DNA from: Burkholderiaceae bacterium
GTDB lineage: Bacteria > Pseudomonadota > Gammaproteobacteria > Burkholderiales > Burkholderiaceae
Reading direction: 5' to 3'
NCBI GenBank assembly: GCA_027486025.1
Contig: JAIXPY010000086.1
Span: forward strand, 1-35,443
Length of the DNA stretch: 35,443 nucleotides
Shown here: positions 25,022 to 33,350 of the stretch, piece by piece
How the letters are laid out: each line of letters begins with the position of its first letter
Numbering within the stretch: the stretch's first letter is position 1
Notes under the pieces: generated by a model
The model's input: the letters and a program-made list of their open reading frames with translations, nothing else
Told to the model about the DNA's origin: nothing
The model's database searches: none
Translations under genes and position numbers: made by a program

Positions 25022-27250
25022 TTATGCTGACTCAATAATGGCATTAAAGGTTTTGCTGGGGCGCATCACTGCATCGCACTTTTCTGGCTCAGCAAAATAA
25101 TATCCACCAATGTCGACTGGCTTACCTTGAACGGAATTAAGCTCATCAACGATGGTTTTCTCTTGCGCCTCCAGCGCTTTTGCGATTGGCGCAAAGTGGG
25201 CCTGCAGCGCTTTATCTTCCGTTTGTTTGGCCAATGCCTGCGCCCAATACATCGACAAGTAAAACTGACTACCGCGGTTATCGAGCTCACCTGTTTTTGT
25301 GGACGGTGACTTGCGGTTTTCGAGCAGTGCGCCGGTTGCCTCATCCAAGGTGCGCGCCAAAATTTTGGCTTTTTGGTTGCCGGTTTTGTCACCAATATCT
25401 TCTAGGGATACGGCCAGCGCCATAAACTCGCCTAAGGAATCCCAACGCAAATGATTTTCTTCAACCAATTGTTTGACGTGCTTTGGAGCCGAGCCGCCTG
25501 CACCCGTTTCAAACAGTCCACCGCCGGCCATTAATGGCACAATCGACAGCATCTTAGCGCTGGTACCTAATTCCAAAATAGGGAATAAATCGGTAAGGTA
25601 GTCACGCAAGATATTGCCGGTCACGGAAATCGTATCCTTGCCGCGAATCACGCGCTCAAGGGTGTAGCGCATCGCTCGTGTTTGCGACATGATCTGAATA
25701 TCAAGTCCAGTGAGGTCGTAATCCTTTAAATAAGTCTTTACCTTTTTAATTAACTCGGCCTCGTGGGGGCGATACTCATCGAGCCAAAATACAGCCGGGG
25801 TATTCGATAAACGGGCACGATTGACCGCTAACTTGACCCAATCCCGAATCGGCGCATCTTTCACTTGGCACATACGCCAGATGTCACCCTCTTCTACCTG
25901 CTGCTCAAGCAAAACCGTGCCATCGTCAGCAACAATGCGAGCAGTACCAGCTTCGGCGATTTCAAAGGTCTTGTCATGTGAGCCATATTCTTCGGCTTGT
26001 TGCGCCATTAAGCCAACGTTGGGTACTGTGCCCATGGTCTTAGGATCAAAGTTGCCGTGGGTTTTGCAGAAATTAATAATTTCTTGATAGATCCGCGCAA
26101 AGGTACTTTCGGGAATAACCGCTTTGGTGTCTTGCGGCCGGCCATCTGCCCCCCACATCTTGCCGCCAATGCGAATCATGGCTGGCATCGATGCATCCAC
26201 AATCACATCGCTTGGCGAATGCAGATTGGAAATGCCCTTGGCTGAATCAACCATCGCCAATGCCGGACGATGCTCATGGCACGCATGCAAATCCTTGAGT
26301 ATCTCTTGGCGCTTGGAGTCGGGCAAAGATGCGATCTTGTCATACACACTGCTAAGGCCATTGTTGGCATTCACACCAAGCTCTGCAAAGAGTTTTTCGT
26401 GTTTTGCAAAGGCATCTTTGTAAAAGATTTTGACTGCGTGACCAAAGACAATCGGATGCGAAATCTTCATCATCGTTGCCTTCACGTGCAGCGAAAACAT
26501 GAGTCCCGTCTTATACGCATCTTCCATCTCTGCTTCGTAAAAAGCACACAGGGCTTTTTTACTCATGTACATGCTGTCAATCACTTCGCCTTCTTGCAGG
26601 CTGATTTTTGGCTTGAGGACAATGGTTTTACCGCTCTTCGTAACCAAATCCATCTTCACATCGCAGGCCTTGGACATGGTCATGGATTTTTCGCTGGAGT
26701 AAAAATCGCCGCCATGCATATGCGATACATGGGTACGCGAAGCCTGACTCCAGACGCCCATGGAGTGGGGATTATTACGCGCATAGCGCTTAACTGCTGC
26801 TGGCGCGCGGCGATCGGAATTGCCCTCTCGCAATACTGGATTTACAGCACTGCCCAAGCATTTGGAATAGCGCGCCCGAATGGCTTTCTCGTCATCATTC
26901 TTAGGCTCATCTGGAAAATCAGGAATGGCGTAGCCCTTGCTCTGCAACTCTTTAATGGCGTCTTGGAGCTGCGGTACAGACGCACTAATGTTGGGCAACT
27001 TAATGATGTTGGTATCCGGTTGCAAAGTCATCTTTCCCAGCTCAGCTAAATTATTGGGTACGCGCTGTGCTTCACTTAAACATTCTGGAAACTCCGCCAA
27101 GATTCGAGCCGCTACAGAGATGTCACTTTTGACAATATCGATACCGGCTGATTTTGCAAACGCGCTAATGACGGGCAAAAATGCACAGGTTGCCAGTGCA
27201 GGGGCTTCGTCTGTGAAGGTATAAATGATCTTTGAATTTCCTGAGGCCAT
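25022..27250 (-). CDS. icd: NADP-dependent isocitrate dehydrogenase, monomeric type
   Basis: 742 aa, the typical length of the monomeric (IDH-II, roughly 80 kDa) enzyme rather than the 416-aa homodimer. It oxidatively decarboxylates isocitrate to 2-oxoglutarate with NADP+ in the TCA cycle. Family landmarks are [12 protein letters not shown] at the N-terminus, [56 protein letters not shown], and [18 protein letters not shown]. The ATG at 27250 follows a GGA-rich site after the promoter region. It stands alone on the minus strand, divergent from the FKBP gene. Confidence 0.97.
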   Translation of the reverse strand: MASGNSKIIYTFTDEAPALATCAFLPVISAFAKSAGIDIVKSDISVAARILAEFPECLSEAQRVPNNLAELGKMTLQPDTNIIKLPNISASVPQLQDAIKELQSKGYAIPDFPDEPKNDDEKAIRARYSKCLGSAVNPVLREGNSDRRAPAAVKRYARNNPHSMGVWSQASRTHVSHMHGGDFYSSEKSMTMSKACDVKMDLVTKSGKTIVLKPKISLQEGEVIDSMYMSKKALCAFYEAEMEDAYKTGLMFSLHVKATMMKISHPIVFGHAVKIFYKDAFAKHEKLFAELGVNANNGLSSVYDKIASLPDSKRQEILKDLHACHEHRPALAMVDSAKGISNLHSPSDVIVDASMPAMIRIGGKMWGADGRPQDTKAVIPESTFARIYQEIINFCKTHGNFDPKTMGTVPNVGLMAQQAEEYGSHDKTFEIAEAGTARIVADDGTVLLEQQVEEGDIWRMCQVKDAPIRDWVKLAVNRARLSNTPAVFWLDEYRPHEAELIKKVKTYLKDYDLTGLDIQIMSQTRAMRYTLERVIRGKDTISVTGNILRDYLTDLFPILELGTSAKMLSIVPLMAGGGLFETGAGGSAPKHVKQLVEENHLRWDSLGEFMALAVSLEDIGDKTGNQKAKILARTLDEATGALLENRKSPSTKTGELDNRGSQFYLSMYWAQALAKQTEDKALQAHFAPIAKALEAQEKTIVDELNSVQGKPVDIGGYYFAEPEKCDAVMRPSKTFNAIIESA

Positions 27251-27449
27251 AACAAATCCTTAAATTGGAGGGTGCACGGTATTACGGATTTACAGATAGT
27301 TCTGCATGCCGCTATCCATTCATGCTGCAAGCGCACAAGATAAGCCAACATGCTCATCAACTATTTTAATTCATCGACTTGGCGTGCTTGAGCAGGGTTT
27401 TATATACTGGAACACCGTGTTGCTAAGTGAACTGCAATACTGCTTACTA

Positions 27450-27466
27450 TGCACTAATTTGGTGCA
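27450..27466. promoter_or_regulatory. NtrC-box-like dyad upstream of the FKBP gene
   Basis: TGCACTAATTTGGTGCA is a 17-bp dyad that differs from the NtrC consensus TGCACC-N5-GGTGCA at one defined base. It lies 35 bases before the FKBP start. No sigma-54 -24/-12 pair (GG-N10-GC) follows it, so the match may be chance or belong to another regulator. Confidence 0.25.
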
Positions 27467-27500
27467 TATTGGCAATCTTTTTTAGATAAGGCCCTCGACG

Positions 27501-27977
27501 ATGAATACCCCTCTCAAACTCGGTTTATTGATTCTGGCTGGCGGCCTAGCTGTGGCATTCTTAATGCCGAAATCCGGCGGTGATGCGAAGCCGTCCTCTA
27601 CTACCCCATCTTCTATAAAGGCAAATATCGTGAGCGAATTTCAAAAAATTGACACTGTCCTAGGCAGCGGCGCAGAAGCAACGGCCGGGTCCGATGTATC
27701 GGTTCACTACACCGGCTGGCTGCATGATCCAGCTGCTGCTGATTTAAAAGGCAAAAAATTTGATAGCTCGGTCGATCGTGGCCAAGCGTTTGAATTTCCC
27801 TTGGGCGGCGGCCGTGTGATTAAAGGCTGGGACGAAGGTGTTGCCGGCATGAAAATCGGTGGCAAGCGCACCTTAATCATTCCTGCAGAGATGGGCTATG
27901 GCGCACGCGGTGCAGGAGGCGTTATTCCGCCCAACGCGACACTGGTATTTGACGTGGAGTTGCTTGGCGTTAACTAA
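27501..27977 (+). CDS. FKBP-type peptidyl-prolyl cis-trans isomerase, membrane-anchored or exported
   Basis: 158 aa. The N-terminus has a hydrophobic segment ([16 protein letters not shown]) that acts as a signal anchor or uncleaved signal, followed by a short Ser/Pro linker and one complete FKBP domain. Active-site family residues appear in [57 protein letters not shown] and [16 protein letters not shown]. It would catalyse proline isomerisation in periplasmic protein folding. It is a single gene with a terminator directly downstream, divergent from icd. Confidence 0.94.
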   Translation: MNTPLKLGLLILAGGLAVAFLMPKSGGDAKPSSTTPSSIKANIVSEFQKIDTVLGSGAEATAGSDVSVHYTGWLHDPAAADLKGKKFDSSVDRGQAFEFPLGGGRVIKGWDEGVAGMKIGGKRTLIIPAEMGYGARGAGGVIPPNATLVFDVELLGVN

Positions 27978-28000
27978 AGCACCGGGCCCACTCAATACGG

Positions 28001-28030
28001 AAAAGCCTTCTTATCAAAGAAGGCTTTTTT
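28001..28030. terminator. Rho-independent terminator after the FKBP gene
   Basis: AAAAGCCTTC (28001-28010) pairs with GAAGGCTTTT (28019-28028), followed by further T residues. It overlaps the stop codon of the convergent K+ channel gene, and the A-run on the left may also end that transcript. Confidence 0.85.
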
Positions 28031-28883
28031 AGTTTTCAGGGGTCGGAAAACGAGTGCCGCAATGCTTGCAGTATTGGTTCGTTGTTTCATGACCGTCGGT
28101 ACAACAGGCATCGCAGGTTTTTTTGGCCACAAACTCTTGATTACGGCGATGCGCAAACTCCGCGGTCACAATCCCTGTTGGCACAGCCAATGTGCCCCAG
28201 CCCATCAGCATCATCGCTGATGAAATCAGCTTACCCAAATCGGTGTGCGGAGTAATGTCACCAAAGCCGACGGTTGTCATTGTCGTGATTGCCCAATACA
28301 CCGCAATCGGAATGCTCGTAAAGCCATTGCTTGGCCCTTCTACTACGTACATGATGGAACCCATCACGGTTACTACCATTAAGACCACCGATAAAAACAC
28401 CAGGATCTTGCGCCTGCTCGCCGATAGGGCTTCAGCCAAATGCTGATACTCCGACATGTATGCGGTTAATTTAAAGATGCGGAACATGCGGATTAAACGC
28501 AGCACACGGACATCAATCAATGCGTGCAGCTCCGGAAAGAGAAGGGCAAGATACGTCGGCACCACCGCCAGAAAATCAATCACGCCATAAAAACTAGTTG
28601 CGTAACGCCAGCGGTACTTTGCGCAATACAAGCGCGCAATGTATTCAATGCTGAATAGAATCGTGAACATCCACTCCAGAGTGACTAATTGGCTATGGAA
28701 CTGCTTTGAAATCGATGCCACGCTATCAAGAACGACCACCAATACGGAGAGCAAGATGGCGTAAATTAAAACGCGATCAAACAATAAACCCATCTTGGTA
28801 TCGGATTCAAAAATAACCACATACATGCGCTCTTTGAGTGAATGCGCAGCGTGGTGTTTTGGATCGGCGGAGTGAACTGTCAT
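28029..28883 (-). CDS. Voltage-gated potassium channel-like ion transporter with C-terminal zinc ribbon
   Basis: 284 aa with six predicted helices. The pore loop has the K+ selectivity filter TVGFGD (residues 204-209), and the S4 voltage-sensor helix carries regularly spaced arginines (DVRVLRLIRMFRIFKL, Arg126, 129, 132, 135). After the last helix comes a basic linker and a Cys pair motif, CDACC at 257-261 and CKHC at 272-275, likely a small cytoplasmic zinc ribbon. It belongs to the bacterial Kv-like family; physiological role unknown. It is convergent with the FKBP gene, and its stop overlaps the terminator. Confidence 0.92.
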   Translation of the reverse strand: MTVHSADPKHHAAHSLKERMYVVIFESDTKMGLLFDRVLIYAILLSVLVVVLDSVASISKQFHSQLVTLEWMFTILFSIEYIARLYCAKYRWRYATSFYGVIDFLAVVPTYLALLFPELHALIDVRVLRLIRMFRIFKLTAYMSEYQHLAEALSASRRKILVFLSVVLMVVTVMGSIMYVVEGPSNGFTSIPIAVYWAITTMTTVGFGDITPHTDLGKLISSAMMLMGWGTLAVPTGIVTAEFAHRRNQEFVAKKTCDACCTDGHETTNQYCKHCGTRFPTPEN

Positions 28884-28918
28884 GGGCTTATCAATACTAA
28901 ATCAGTTGCATCTGCACT

Positions 28919-29431
28919 TTACGAATCAGCCCAAATGCCCCAATTACTATTGGGTGGCGACGGCTGGTTCCAGCGCAGAGGATATTTGCATTGGCCCACT
29001 CCCAAGCGACTCCATACATAAGCCACTACAAAAATGGTCAGCACCCCCAGCATGACTACTGCACCCAAATGCATGAGTCCAGCTTGTGCCTGAATCATGA
29101 TGAGTGGATTGGCGCCCGCCGGTGGGTGAACGGTTTTGGTGAGCAACATCAACACGATAGTGACGACCACCGCAAGCGCCATCACCCACAGGGCATCACC
29201 GGCAAGCTGGTATGCGGCGATACCAACTGCAGCCGCAATAAAGTGACCGCCAAATAAGGCACGAGGCTGCGCTGGTGGCAAGGTTGTTAAGCCAAACAGA
29301 AACAAAGTGGAGCCGCCCAAGGATGCAAGAAGCAGTGGCGTAGTAGCGTTACCCGTAACCCATAAGGCAGATGTAATGGCAATGGCGGATCCGAGTACAA
29401 CCCATGCCAAGCGAAGAAAAAGAGCTCTCAT
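28919..29431 (-). CDS. HPP-family membrane protein
   Basis: 170 aa from the ATG at 29431 (a longer frame begins with TTG at 29446). It has four hydrophobic helices. The name-giving motif is seen in KTVHPPAGANPLI, together with SLGGSTLFLFGL earlier (the LGG and helix pattern of the family). HPP proteins are integral membrane proteins; in plants and cyanobacteria some are linked to nitrite transport, but the bacterial role is not established. It lies downstream of the DCC and TIGR03643 genes on the same strand with 47 bases between them. Confidence 0.88.
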   Translation of the reverse strand: MRALFLRLAWVVLGSAIAITSALWVTGNATTPLLLASLGGSTLFLFGLTTLPPAQPRALFGGHFIAAAVGIAAYQLAGDALWVMALAVVVTIVLMLLTKTVHPPAGANPLIMIQAQAGLMHLGAVVMLGVLTIFVVAYVWSRLGVGQCKYPLRWNQPSPPNSNWGIWADS

Positions 29432-29478
29432 GACGCTACGATACAAGTAAATCTGAGAGTGCTACGATAAAACTAGGG

Positions 29479-29880
29479 TTAATTGGGTTTGCTTGGGTAA
29501 CGGGCCTTTGCAAGGCGCAGTAGTGGCGGTCCAAAAAACCCCGAAATACCATGCCGGTGCTTGGCAAAGAAACGGTAGCCGGGCCCTAGAATCGGCATCA
29601 TCCAGCGGCGTGAAAAAATCCATGCCATTAGCGGCAAATTAGCCCGGCGATATGCCTCCCCAAACACGGCCACCCCATTGATCGGTGGCTCGCCTTCGAT
29701 CTGGCCGTACATGCTCGCTAAAGCCTCTTCACACGACACACCCACTCTTTGCGGATCGTATTGCGCTGAATTGATGTCAACAAAATGGAGTAGGCCTGCT
29801 TGATTGCGGTTTTGCAAAAACAGGATTTCTGCCTGACATAAGGGGCAGGCGCCATCATAAAAAAGGGTAAAGAGCTTCAT
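29479..29880 (-). CDS. DCC-family thiol-disulfide oxidoreductase-like protein (DUF393)
   Basis: 133 aa. The N-terminal LFYDGACPLC holds the DxxCxxC signature (Asp9, Cys12, Cys15) of the DUF393/DCC family, which has a thioredoxin-like fold. The remainder, with FVDINSAQYDPQ and WIFSRRWMMPILGPGYRFFAKHR, also follows the family pattern. A redox role is presumed. The start codon overlaps the stop of the upstream TIGR03643 gene by 4 bases, so both are translated together; this pairing points to a shared role that is not known. Confidence 0.9.
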   Translation of the reverse strand: MKLFTLFYDGACPLCQAEILFLQNRNQAGLLHFVDINSAQYDPQRVGVSCEEALASMYGQIEGEPPINGVAVFGEAYRRANLPLMAWIFSRRWMMPILGPGYRFFAKHRHGISGFFGPPLLRLAKARYPSKPN

Positions 29881-30170
29881 CGTCCGTGGGACTGCTTGTA
29901 CTGGGTTGGACAGTAGGCACGATCGATATCGGGACTACGCAGTGCGCTGTGTTTGGTCGCGCGGCCCGTCACACGAGCACGCCATAAGCGAAAAGAGCCC
30001 GACTTCAAATTGGCGCGCATAAGGCGAATAACTGCAGGCTCTGATAATCCATAGCTACGCAAAATGGCTTCAAATGGCGTGCGGTCCTCCCAGGCCATTT
30101 CGATGATGCGCGACACGTCTGCCGCGCTGAGCTCTGCTAAGGTTAGGAATGGATGATCTGGTGATGGCAT
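29877..30170 (-). CDS. TIGR03643-family small protein (DUF2805)
   Basis: 97 aa from the ATG at 30170; a frame opening with TTG at 30179 is less likely. Family features are SRIIEMAWEDRTPFEAI, YGLSEPAVIRLMRANLKSGSFRLWRARV and the terminal DRAYCPTQYKQ. It resembles a short helix-turn-helix-like basic protein of unknown function that occurs in many aquatic Proteobacteria, Bacteroidetes and cyanobacteria. It overlaps the DCC gene by 4 bases and is divergent from the lipoprotein gene. Confidence 0.88.
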   Translation of the reverse strand: MPSPDHPFLTLAELSAADVSRIIEMAWEDRTPFEAILRSYGLSEPAVIRLMRANLKSGSFRLWRARVTGRATKHSALRSPDIDRAYCPTQYKQSHGR

Positions 30171-30230
30171 ACCGAGCAAGTGTAGAGCTTATTCACTAGA
30201 ATGGTGTAACCCCACTTCATTTAATCCATC

Positions 30231-30587
30231 ATGCATTTCCCTGCCCGCCGTTTCCTTCACTTTGGATTGCTAGCCTCCCTAATGGGCGGCCTCGCGGCTT
30301 GCGATAAAAACGATTACGCCACCTGGAGTTGTATTCCAGGGGCGGATGGAGCAAAAGTAACCATGGTGCTAAGTCGTTCGCTCATGACTTTCGATCCGCC
30401 GCAGGGATTGGCAATCAATCCGTCCAGTAAAAACGAATCGGATTTGCGCTTTTGCGGTAGCTTAGGCCATGACAGTTATTTTGATCTGCGTTGCCCGATC
30501 AATACACAAGCGGCAGTAGTTCGGTTTACGCCCGGATCCGGAGCGCTTCGTCTTGGCACACAAACGATGCAATGCACCGTCCTTTGA
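30231..30587 (+). CDS. Hypothetical lipoprotein
   Basis: 118 aa with a type II signal peptide: the lipobox LAAC ends at Cys24 (MGGLAACDKN). Four further cysteines in the mature part (WSCIPG, LRFCGSL, DLRCPIN, MQCTVL) could form two disulfides in the periplasm. No family is recognised. It would be a lipid-anchored, Cys-rich small periplasmic or outer membrane protein. It is the first of four close + strand genes (18-base gap to the Trp-rich protein). Confidence 0.75.
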   Translation: MHFPARRFLHFGLLASLMGGLAACDKNDYATWSCIPGADGAKVTMVLSRSLMTFDPPQGLAINPSSKNESDLRFCGSLGHDSYFDLRCPINTQAAVVRFTPGSGALRLGTQTMQCTVL

Positions 30588-30605
30588 CCTGTTTCTTGAT
30601 GCCCC

Positions 30606-30836
30606 ATGCCAACTAAAAATCCACTCAGCCCAAAAAAGTTATTGCTGACGAAGTGGACTGCAGTTCATCCCATCAAAAAACAAAAGCATTTTTTGGTGAG
30701 TAAAGTTATTCTGCCCGAACTGCCGCAGGAAGCTATCCAGCACGTGGAAATTGAAGCCGTCTTCAGCAAAGAGGTGCGGCAAATTGATTGGCGTGAATTG
30801 ACAGACGCCACCATTTGGAAACAAGGCTGGGTTTAA
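30606..30836 (+). CDS. TIGR02450-family Trp-rich small protein
   Basis: 76 aa. It fits the small conserved Trp-rich family TIGR02450: NPLSPKKLLLTKWTAVHPIKKQKHFLV at the start, quoted here as NPLSPKKLLLTKWTAV and KKQKHF, and the ending WRELTDATIWKQGW. The function is unknown. Its stop TAA is directly followed by the ATG of the SDR gene, so these two are coupled. The family is common in aquatic bacteria and cyanobacteria. Confidence 0.88.
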   Translation: MPTKNPLSPKKLLLTKWTAVHPIKKQKHFLVSKVILPELPQEAIQHVEIEAVFSKEVRQIDWRELTDATIWKQGWV

Positions 30837-31535
30837 ATGATGCCATCACTACCCGAGGGCTATCGCGCCCTCATCATCGGCTCATCGGGAACGATTGGGT
30901 CTGCTTTTTTGGAGCTGCTTCAGGCTGACCCCCGCTGCGGTGAGGCGATTGGCATTCATCGTCACTCCAGCCCAGCCATTAACTATGCAGATGAATCATC
31001 GATTGCAATCGCCGCGCAAGCCTTGGCGACCAGCGGCCCGTTTCACCTGATCGTCAATGCCATTGGCGTCCTGCATACCGATGCGTGGAGCCCTGAAAAA
31101 AAGGGGGCTGATGTGTGTTTCGGCCAGCTAGAAGCGATCTTCAAGATCAATGCATTTGGCCCCGCTGTAACACTAGCTAAGTTCAGCAGCCTACTTGCTA
31201 AAGAGAATGCCATCATGGCCGTGATCTCCGCCAAAGTAGGCAGCATTGAAGACAATCGCTTAGGTGGTTGGTACAGCTACCGGGCATCCAAAGCAGCGCT
31301 CAATATGCTACTTAAAACGACTGCAATTGAGTTGCGACGCACACAACCCAACACTAAATTAATTGCGCTCCACCCCGGCACCGTCAACTCACGACTCTCC
31401 AAGCCATTTAAAGGCGAGCAAATTGGTCGGCCAGCGATCGATGCGGCGCGGGATATGCTGGCGGTACTCAATCAATTACCGCTCTCTGAATCGGGCAGCT
31501 TTTACAGCTACTCAGGGGAAAAATTGCCATGGTGA
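30837..31535 (+). CDS. Short-chain dehydrogenase/reductase (CsgA-like)
   Basis: 232 aa SDR. The nucleotide-binding glycine motif GSSGTIG is at residues 15-21 and the catalytic YxxxK is Tyr148-Lys152 (SYRASKAALN). The NAIGVLH and HPGTVNSRLSKPF segments resemble the C-factor/CsgA group of short SDRs. The substrate is unknown. The gene starts immediately after the Trp-rich protein stop and overlaps the next gene by 7 bases, so it is inside a coupled operon. Confidence 0.9.
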   Translation: MMPSLPEGYRALIIGSSGTIGSAFLELLQADPRCGEAIGIHRHSSPAINYADESSIAIAAQALATSGPFHLIVNAIGVLHTDAWSPEKKGADVCFGQLEAIFKINAFGPAVTLAKFSSLLAKENAIMAVISAKVGSIEDNRLGGWYSYRASKAALNMLLKTTAIELRRTQPNTKLIALHPGTVNSRLSKPFKGEQIGRPAIDAARDMLAVLNQLPLSESGSFYSYSGEKLPW

Positions 31536-32119
31536 TTCGAGCACAATTGCAATTCTGGCAACGTGCGATGGCTATGCTAGTCATCTCGCTTTGCCTCAGC
31601 ACTACTGCGCTTGCTAACTTAGCTGGTCCAATGACGGATGGACAACACATTCTGTTGATGCGCCATGCGGATGCCCCTGGCTTTAGCGATCCTGCAGGCC
31701 ATCGCCTTGATCAATGTAGTACGCAGCGTAATTTGGGCGAGTTTGGAAAAAAGCAGGCTGAGCGCACTGGGCAGTGGCTGAGTCAACAAGGCATTGAGAG
31801 TGCGAAAGTGTTTAGCAGTCCATGGTGCCGCTGCATTGACACTGCGACCTTGTTAAAAAAGGGCTCAGTCACCATTGATCCAGCACTGGGTTCTTTTTTT
31901 GAAAACATGGGTCAAGCAAATCAAAAAACAGAAGCTCTGCGCCAGTTGGTACAAAAGAGTCTTAAGCAGTTTCCGAAGACGCCCATCATCATGGTCAGTC
32001 ACCACGTCAATATTGAGGCATTCACCGGAGTGGTGCTTGGCTCTGGTGACATGGTCCTCGTCAAAATTGGACCCAATGGCAAACCGATATCGCATCAGGT
32101 GCTTCCGGGCATGCGTTAA
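31529..32119 (+). CDS. Exported histidine phosphatase-family protein
   Basis: 196 aa. A signal peptide (about residues 1-29, ending STTALA) precedes a phosphoglycerate-mutase-like histidine phosphatase domain. The active-site motif reads LLMRHADAPG (RHA instead of RHG, His46 as phospho-acceptor), followed by RNLGEFGKKQAERTGQWL, VFSSPWCRCIDTA, and a second histidine in VSHHVNIEAFTG. It would be a periplasmic phosphatase of unknown substrate. It overlaps the SDR gene by 7 bases and is convergent with the nucleosidase gene. Confidence 0.9.
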   Translation: MVIRAQLQFWQRAMAMLVISLCLSTTALANLAGPMTDGQHILLMRHADAPGFSDPAGHRLDQCSTQRNLGEFGKKQAERTGQWLSQQGIESAKVFSSPWCRCIDTATLLKKGSVTIDPALGSFFENMGQANQKTEALRQLVQKSLKQFPKTPIIMVSHHVNIEAFTGVVLGSGDMVLVKIGPNGKPISHQVLPGMR

Positions 32120-32144
32120 CTCACAGAGGTAAGAAGCACCGGAT

Positions 32145-32708
32145 TTACCGCTCCATTACCCTGCGCAGTTGTTCCAAAAAGAGTTCTTCGCCATGCTGCA
32201 CGCCCTTATGCCAATCGCTGCCAGCGGAGGCATCGGCATCGTCGGTAATGTATTTGAATGAGCGCCATGGAATAGCCGCATCGTGCGCAACTGCGGCAAT
32301 CGCAAAGAGTTCCATATCTACTACATCAATGGCTTGTGCAATCAGCCATGGATCAGTCTCCGTTACAAAACTATCGCCAGAGCCGCACACATATGCTCCG
32401 CCATCCGATACATAGGCATTCGGGCGCTTGGAAAATGGCACCTCTCCACGCGGAGCCAAGGGCTCTGCAAAAACATCCCGCTGCACGACCTTACCTATAT
32501 CCAGCAAGCCATTCACAGCCGGGTTAATTCGCCCTACGGTGCCGAAATTAATGATCTCCCGTGGGCTATAGGTTTGAATTGCCTTAAAGGTTGCAATTGC
32601 TGCGTTTACTTTGCCAATCCCGGTATAAACCACGGCCGTTTCTGGCGGGAGGCGTTTTGGATCGAGCTCATTCTCGAGTGCAGTGATAATGACAAACGGG
32701 TGGCGCAT
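32145..32708 (-). CDS. MTA/SAH-nucleosidase-like phosphorylase superfamily protein
   Basis: 187 aa, shorter than MtnN (about 230 aa). Features of the PNP/UDP phosphorylase fold are visible: VIITALENELDP at the start, TGIGKVNAAI, IINFGTVGRINP, the ribose-binding VDMELFAIAAVA and the catalytic Asp in ITDDADA. It probably splits methylthioadenosine, S-adenosylhomocysteine or a similar nucleoside and releases adenine. The divergent neighbour is apt, which salvages adenine, a good functional match. They share a 71-base promoter region. Confidence 0.82.
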   Translation of the reverse strand: MRHPFVIITALENELDPKRLPPETAVVYTGIGKVNAAIATFKAIQTYSPREIINFGTVGRINPAVNGLLDIGKVVQRDVFAEPLAPRGEVPFSKRPNAYVSDGGAYVCGSGDSFVTETDPWLIAQAIDVVDMELFAIAAVAHDAAIPWRSFKYITDDADASAGSDWHKGVQHGEELFLEQLRRVMER

Positions 32709-32779
32709 GATGAAATTTACCTTGGATAGTCGCTACAGAAACGCAATCAACAAACAACTCAACTTAACTAATACACATT

Positions 32780-33307
32780 ATGCAAATGCAATTGCTCGAT
32801 TATCTGCCAACCATTGCTGACTTTCCAAAGCCGGGCATTCAGTTTCGGGATATTTCCCCATTATTGGGCGACCCAGCGGCCTTTGCCGATGCCATCCGCC
32901 ACATGGCTGCCATTGCTCAGCAGTTTGACTACAGCCATATTGTTGGGGTCGAGTCGCGGGGGTTTGTATTTGCCTCGGCACTCGCCCTACACAGCCAAAA
33001 AAGCCTGGTGCTGGTCCGCAAACCCAATAAGCTGCCGCTAGCCAGTCACCGAGAGTCGTATGGTCTGGAATACGGATCAGACGCACTGGAAATCCAAAGC
33101 GTATCCTTGCCTGCTGGCTCACGGGTGCTGTTGATCGATGATGTATTGGCAACCGGCGGCACACTGCTAGCCGCTTCTAAACTAGTCAAGCAAGTCGGAG
33201 CCAATGCCATTGCATCGATCTGCTTACTGGAAATTGAATGCTTAGGTGGCAGGGACAAATTAGAAAACCATGGCATTGTTTCGCATGCTGTTTTAAAGAC
33301 GCCTTAG
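32780..33307 (+). CDS. apt: Adenine phosphoribosyltransferase
   Basis: 175 aa, the normal Apt length. It converts adenine and PRPP to AMP in purine salvage. The PRPP-binding motif VLLIDDVLATGGT is at residues 116-128, and the N-terminal FPKPGIQFRDISPLL and VGVESRGFVF segments are diagnostic of Apt among phosphoribosyltransferases. It is divergent from the nucleosidase-like gene that likely supplies adenine. It is convergent with the acyltransferase gene, with 43 bases between stops. Confidence 0.97.
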   Translation: MQMQLLDYLPTIADFPKPGIQFRDISPLLGDPAAFADAIRHMAAIAQQFDYSHIVGVESRGFVFASALALHSQKSLVLVRKPNKLPLASHRESYGLEYGSDALEIQSVSLPAGSRVLLIDDVLATGGTLLAASKLVKQVGANAIASICLLEIECLGGRDKLENHGIVSHAVLKTP

Positions 33308-33350
33308 TCACTATTTACGCCGCCTCTTATCTTGTTGAGTGATGCGTAGA

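Noticed and set aside
26270-27049. 259-codon open frame on the + strand
   Set aside because: It lies fully inside icd on the opposite strand, has no ribosome binding site, and its translation looks like antisense coding of a conserved enzyme.
27462-27490. Possible sigma-54 promoter next to the NtrC-like dyad
   Set aside because: The GG and GC elements are not 10 bp apart, and the -12 GC is missing.
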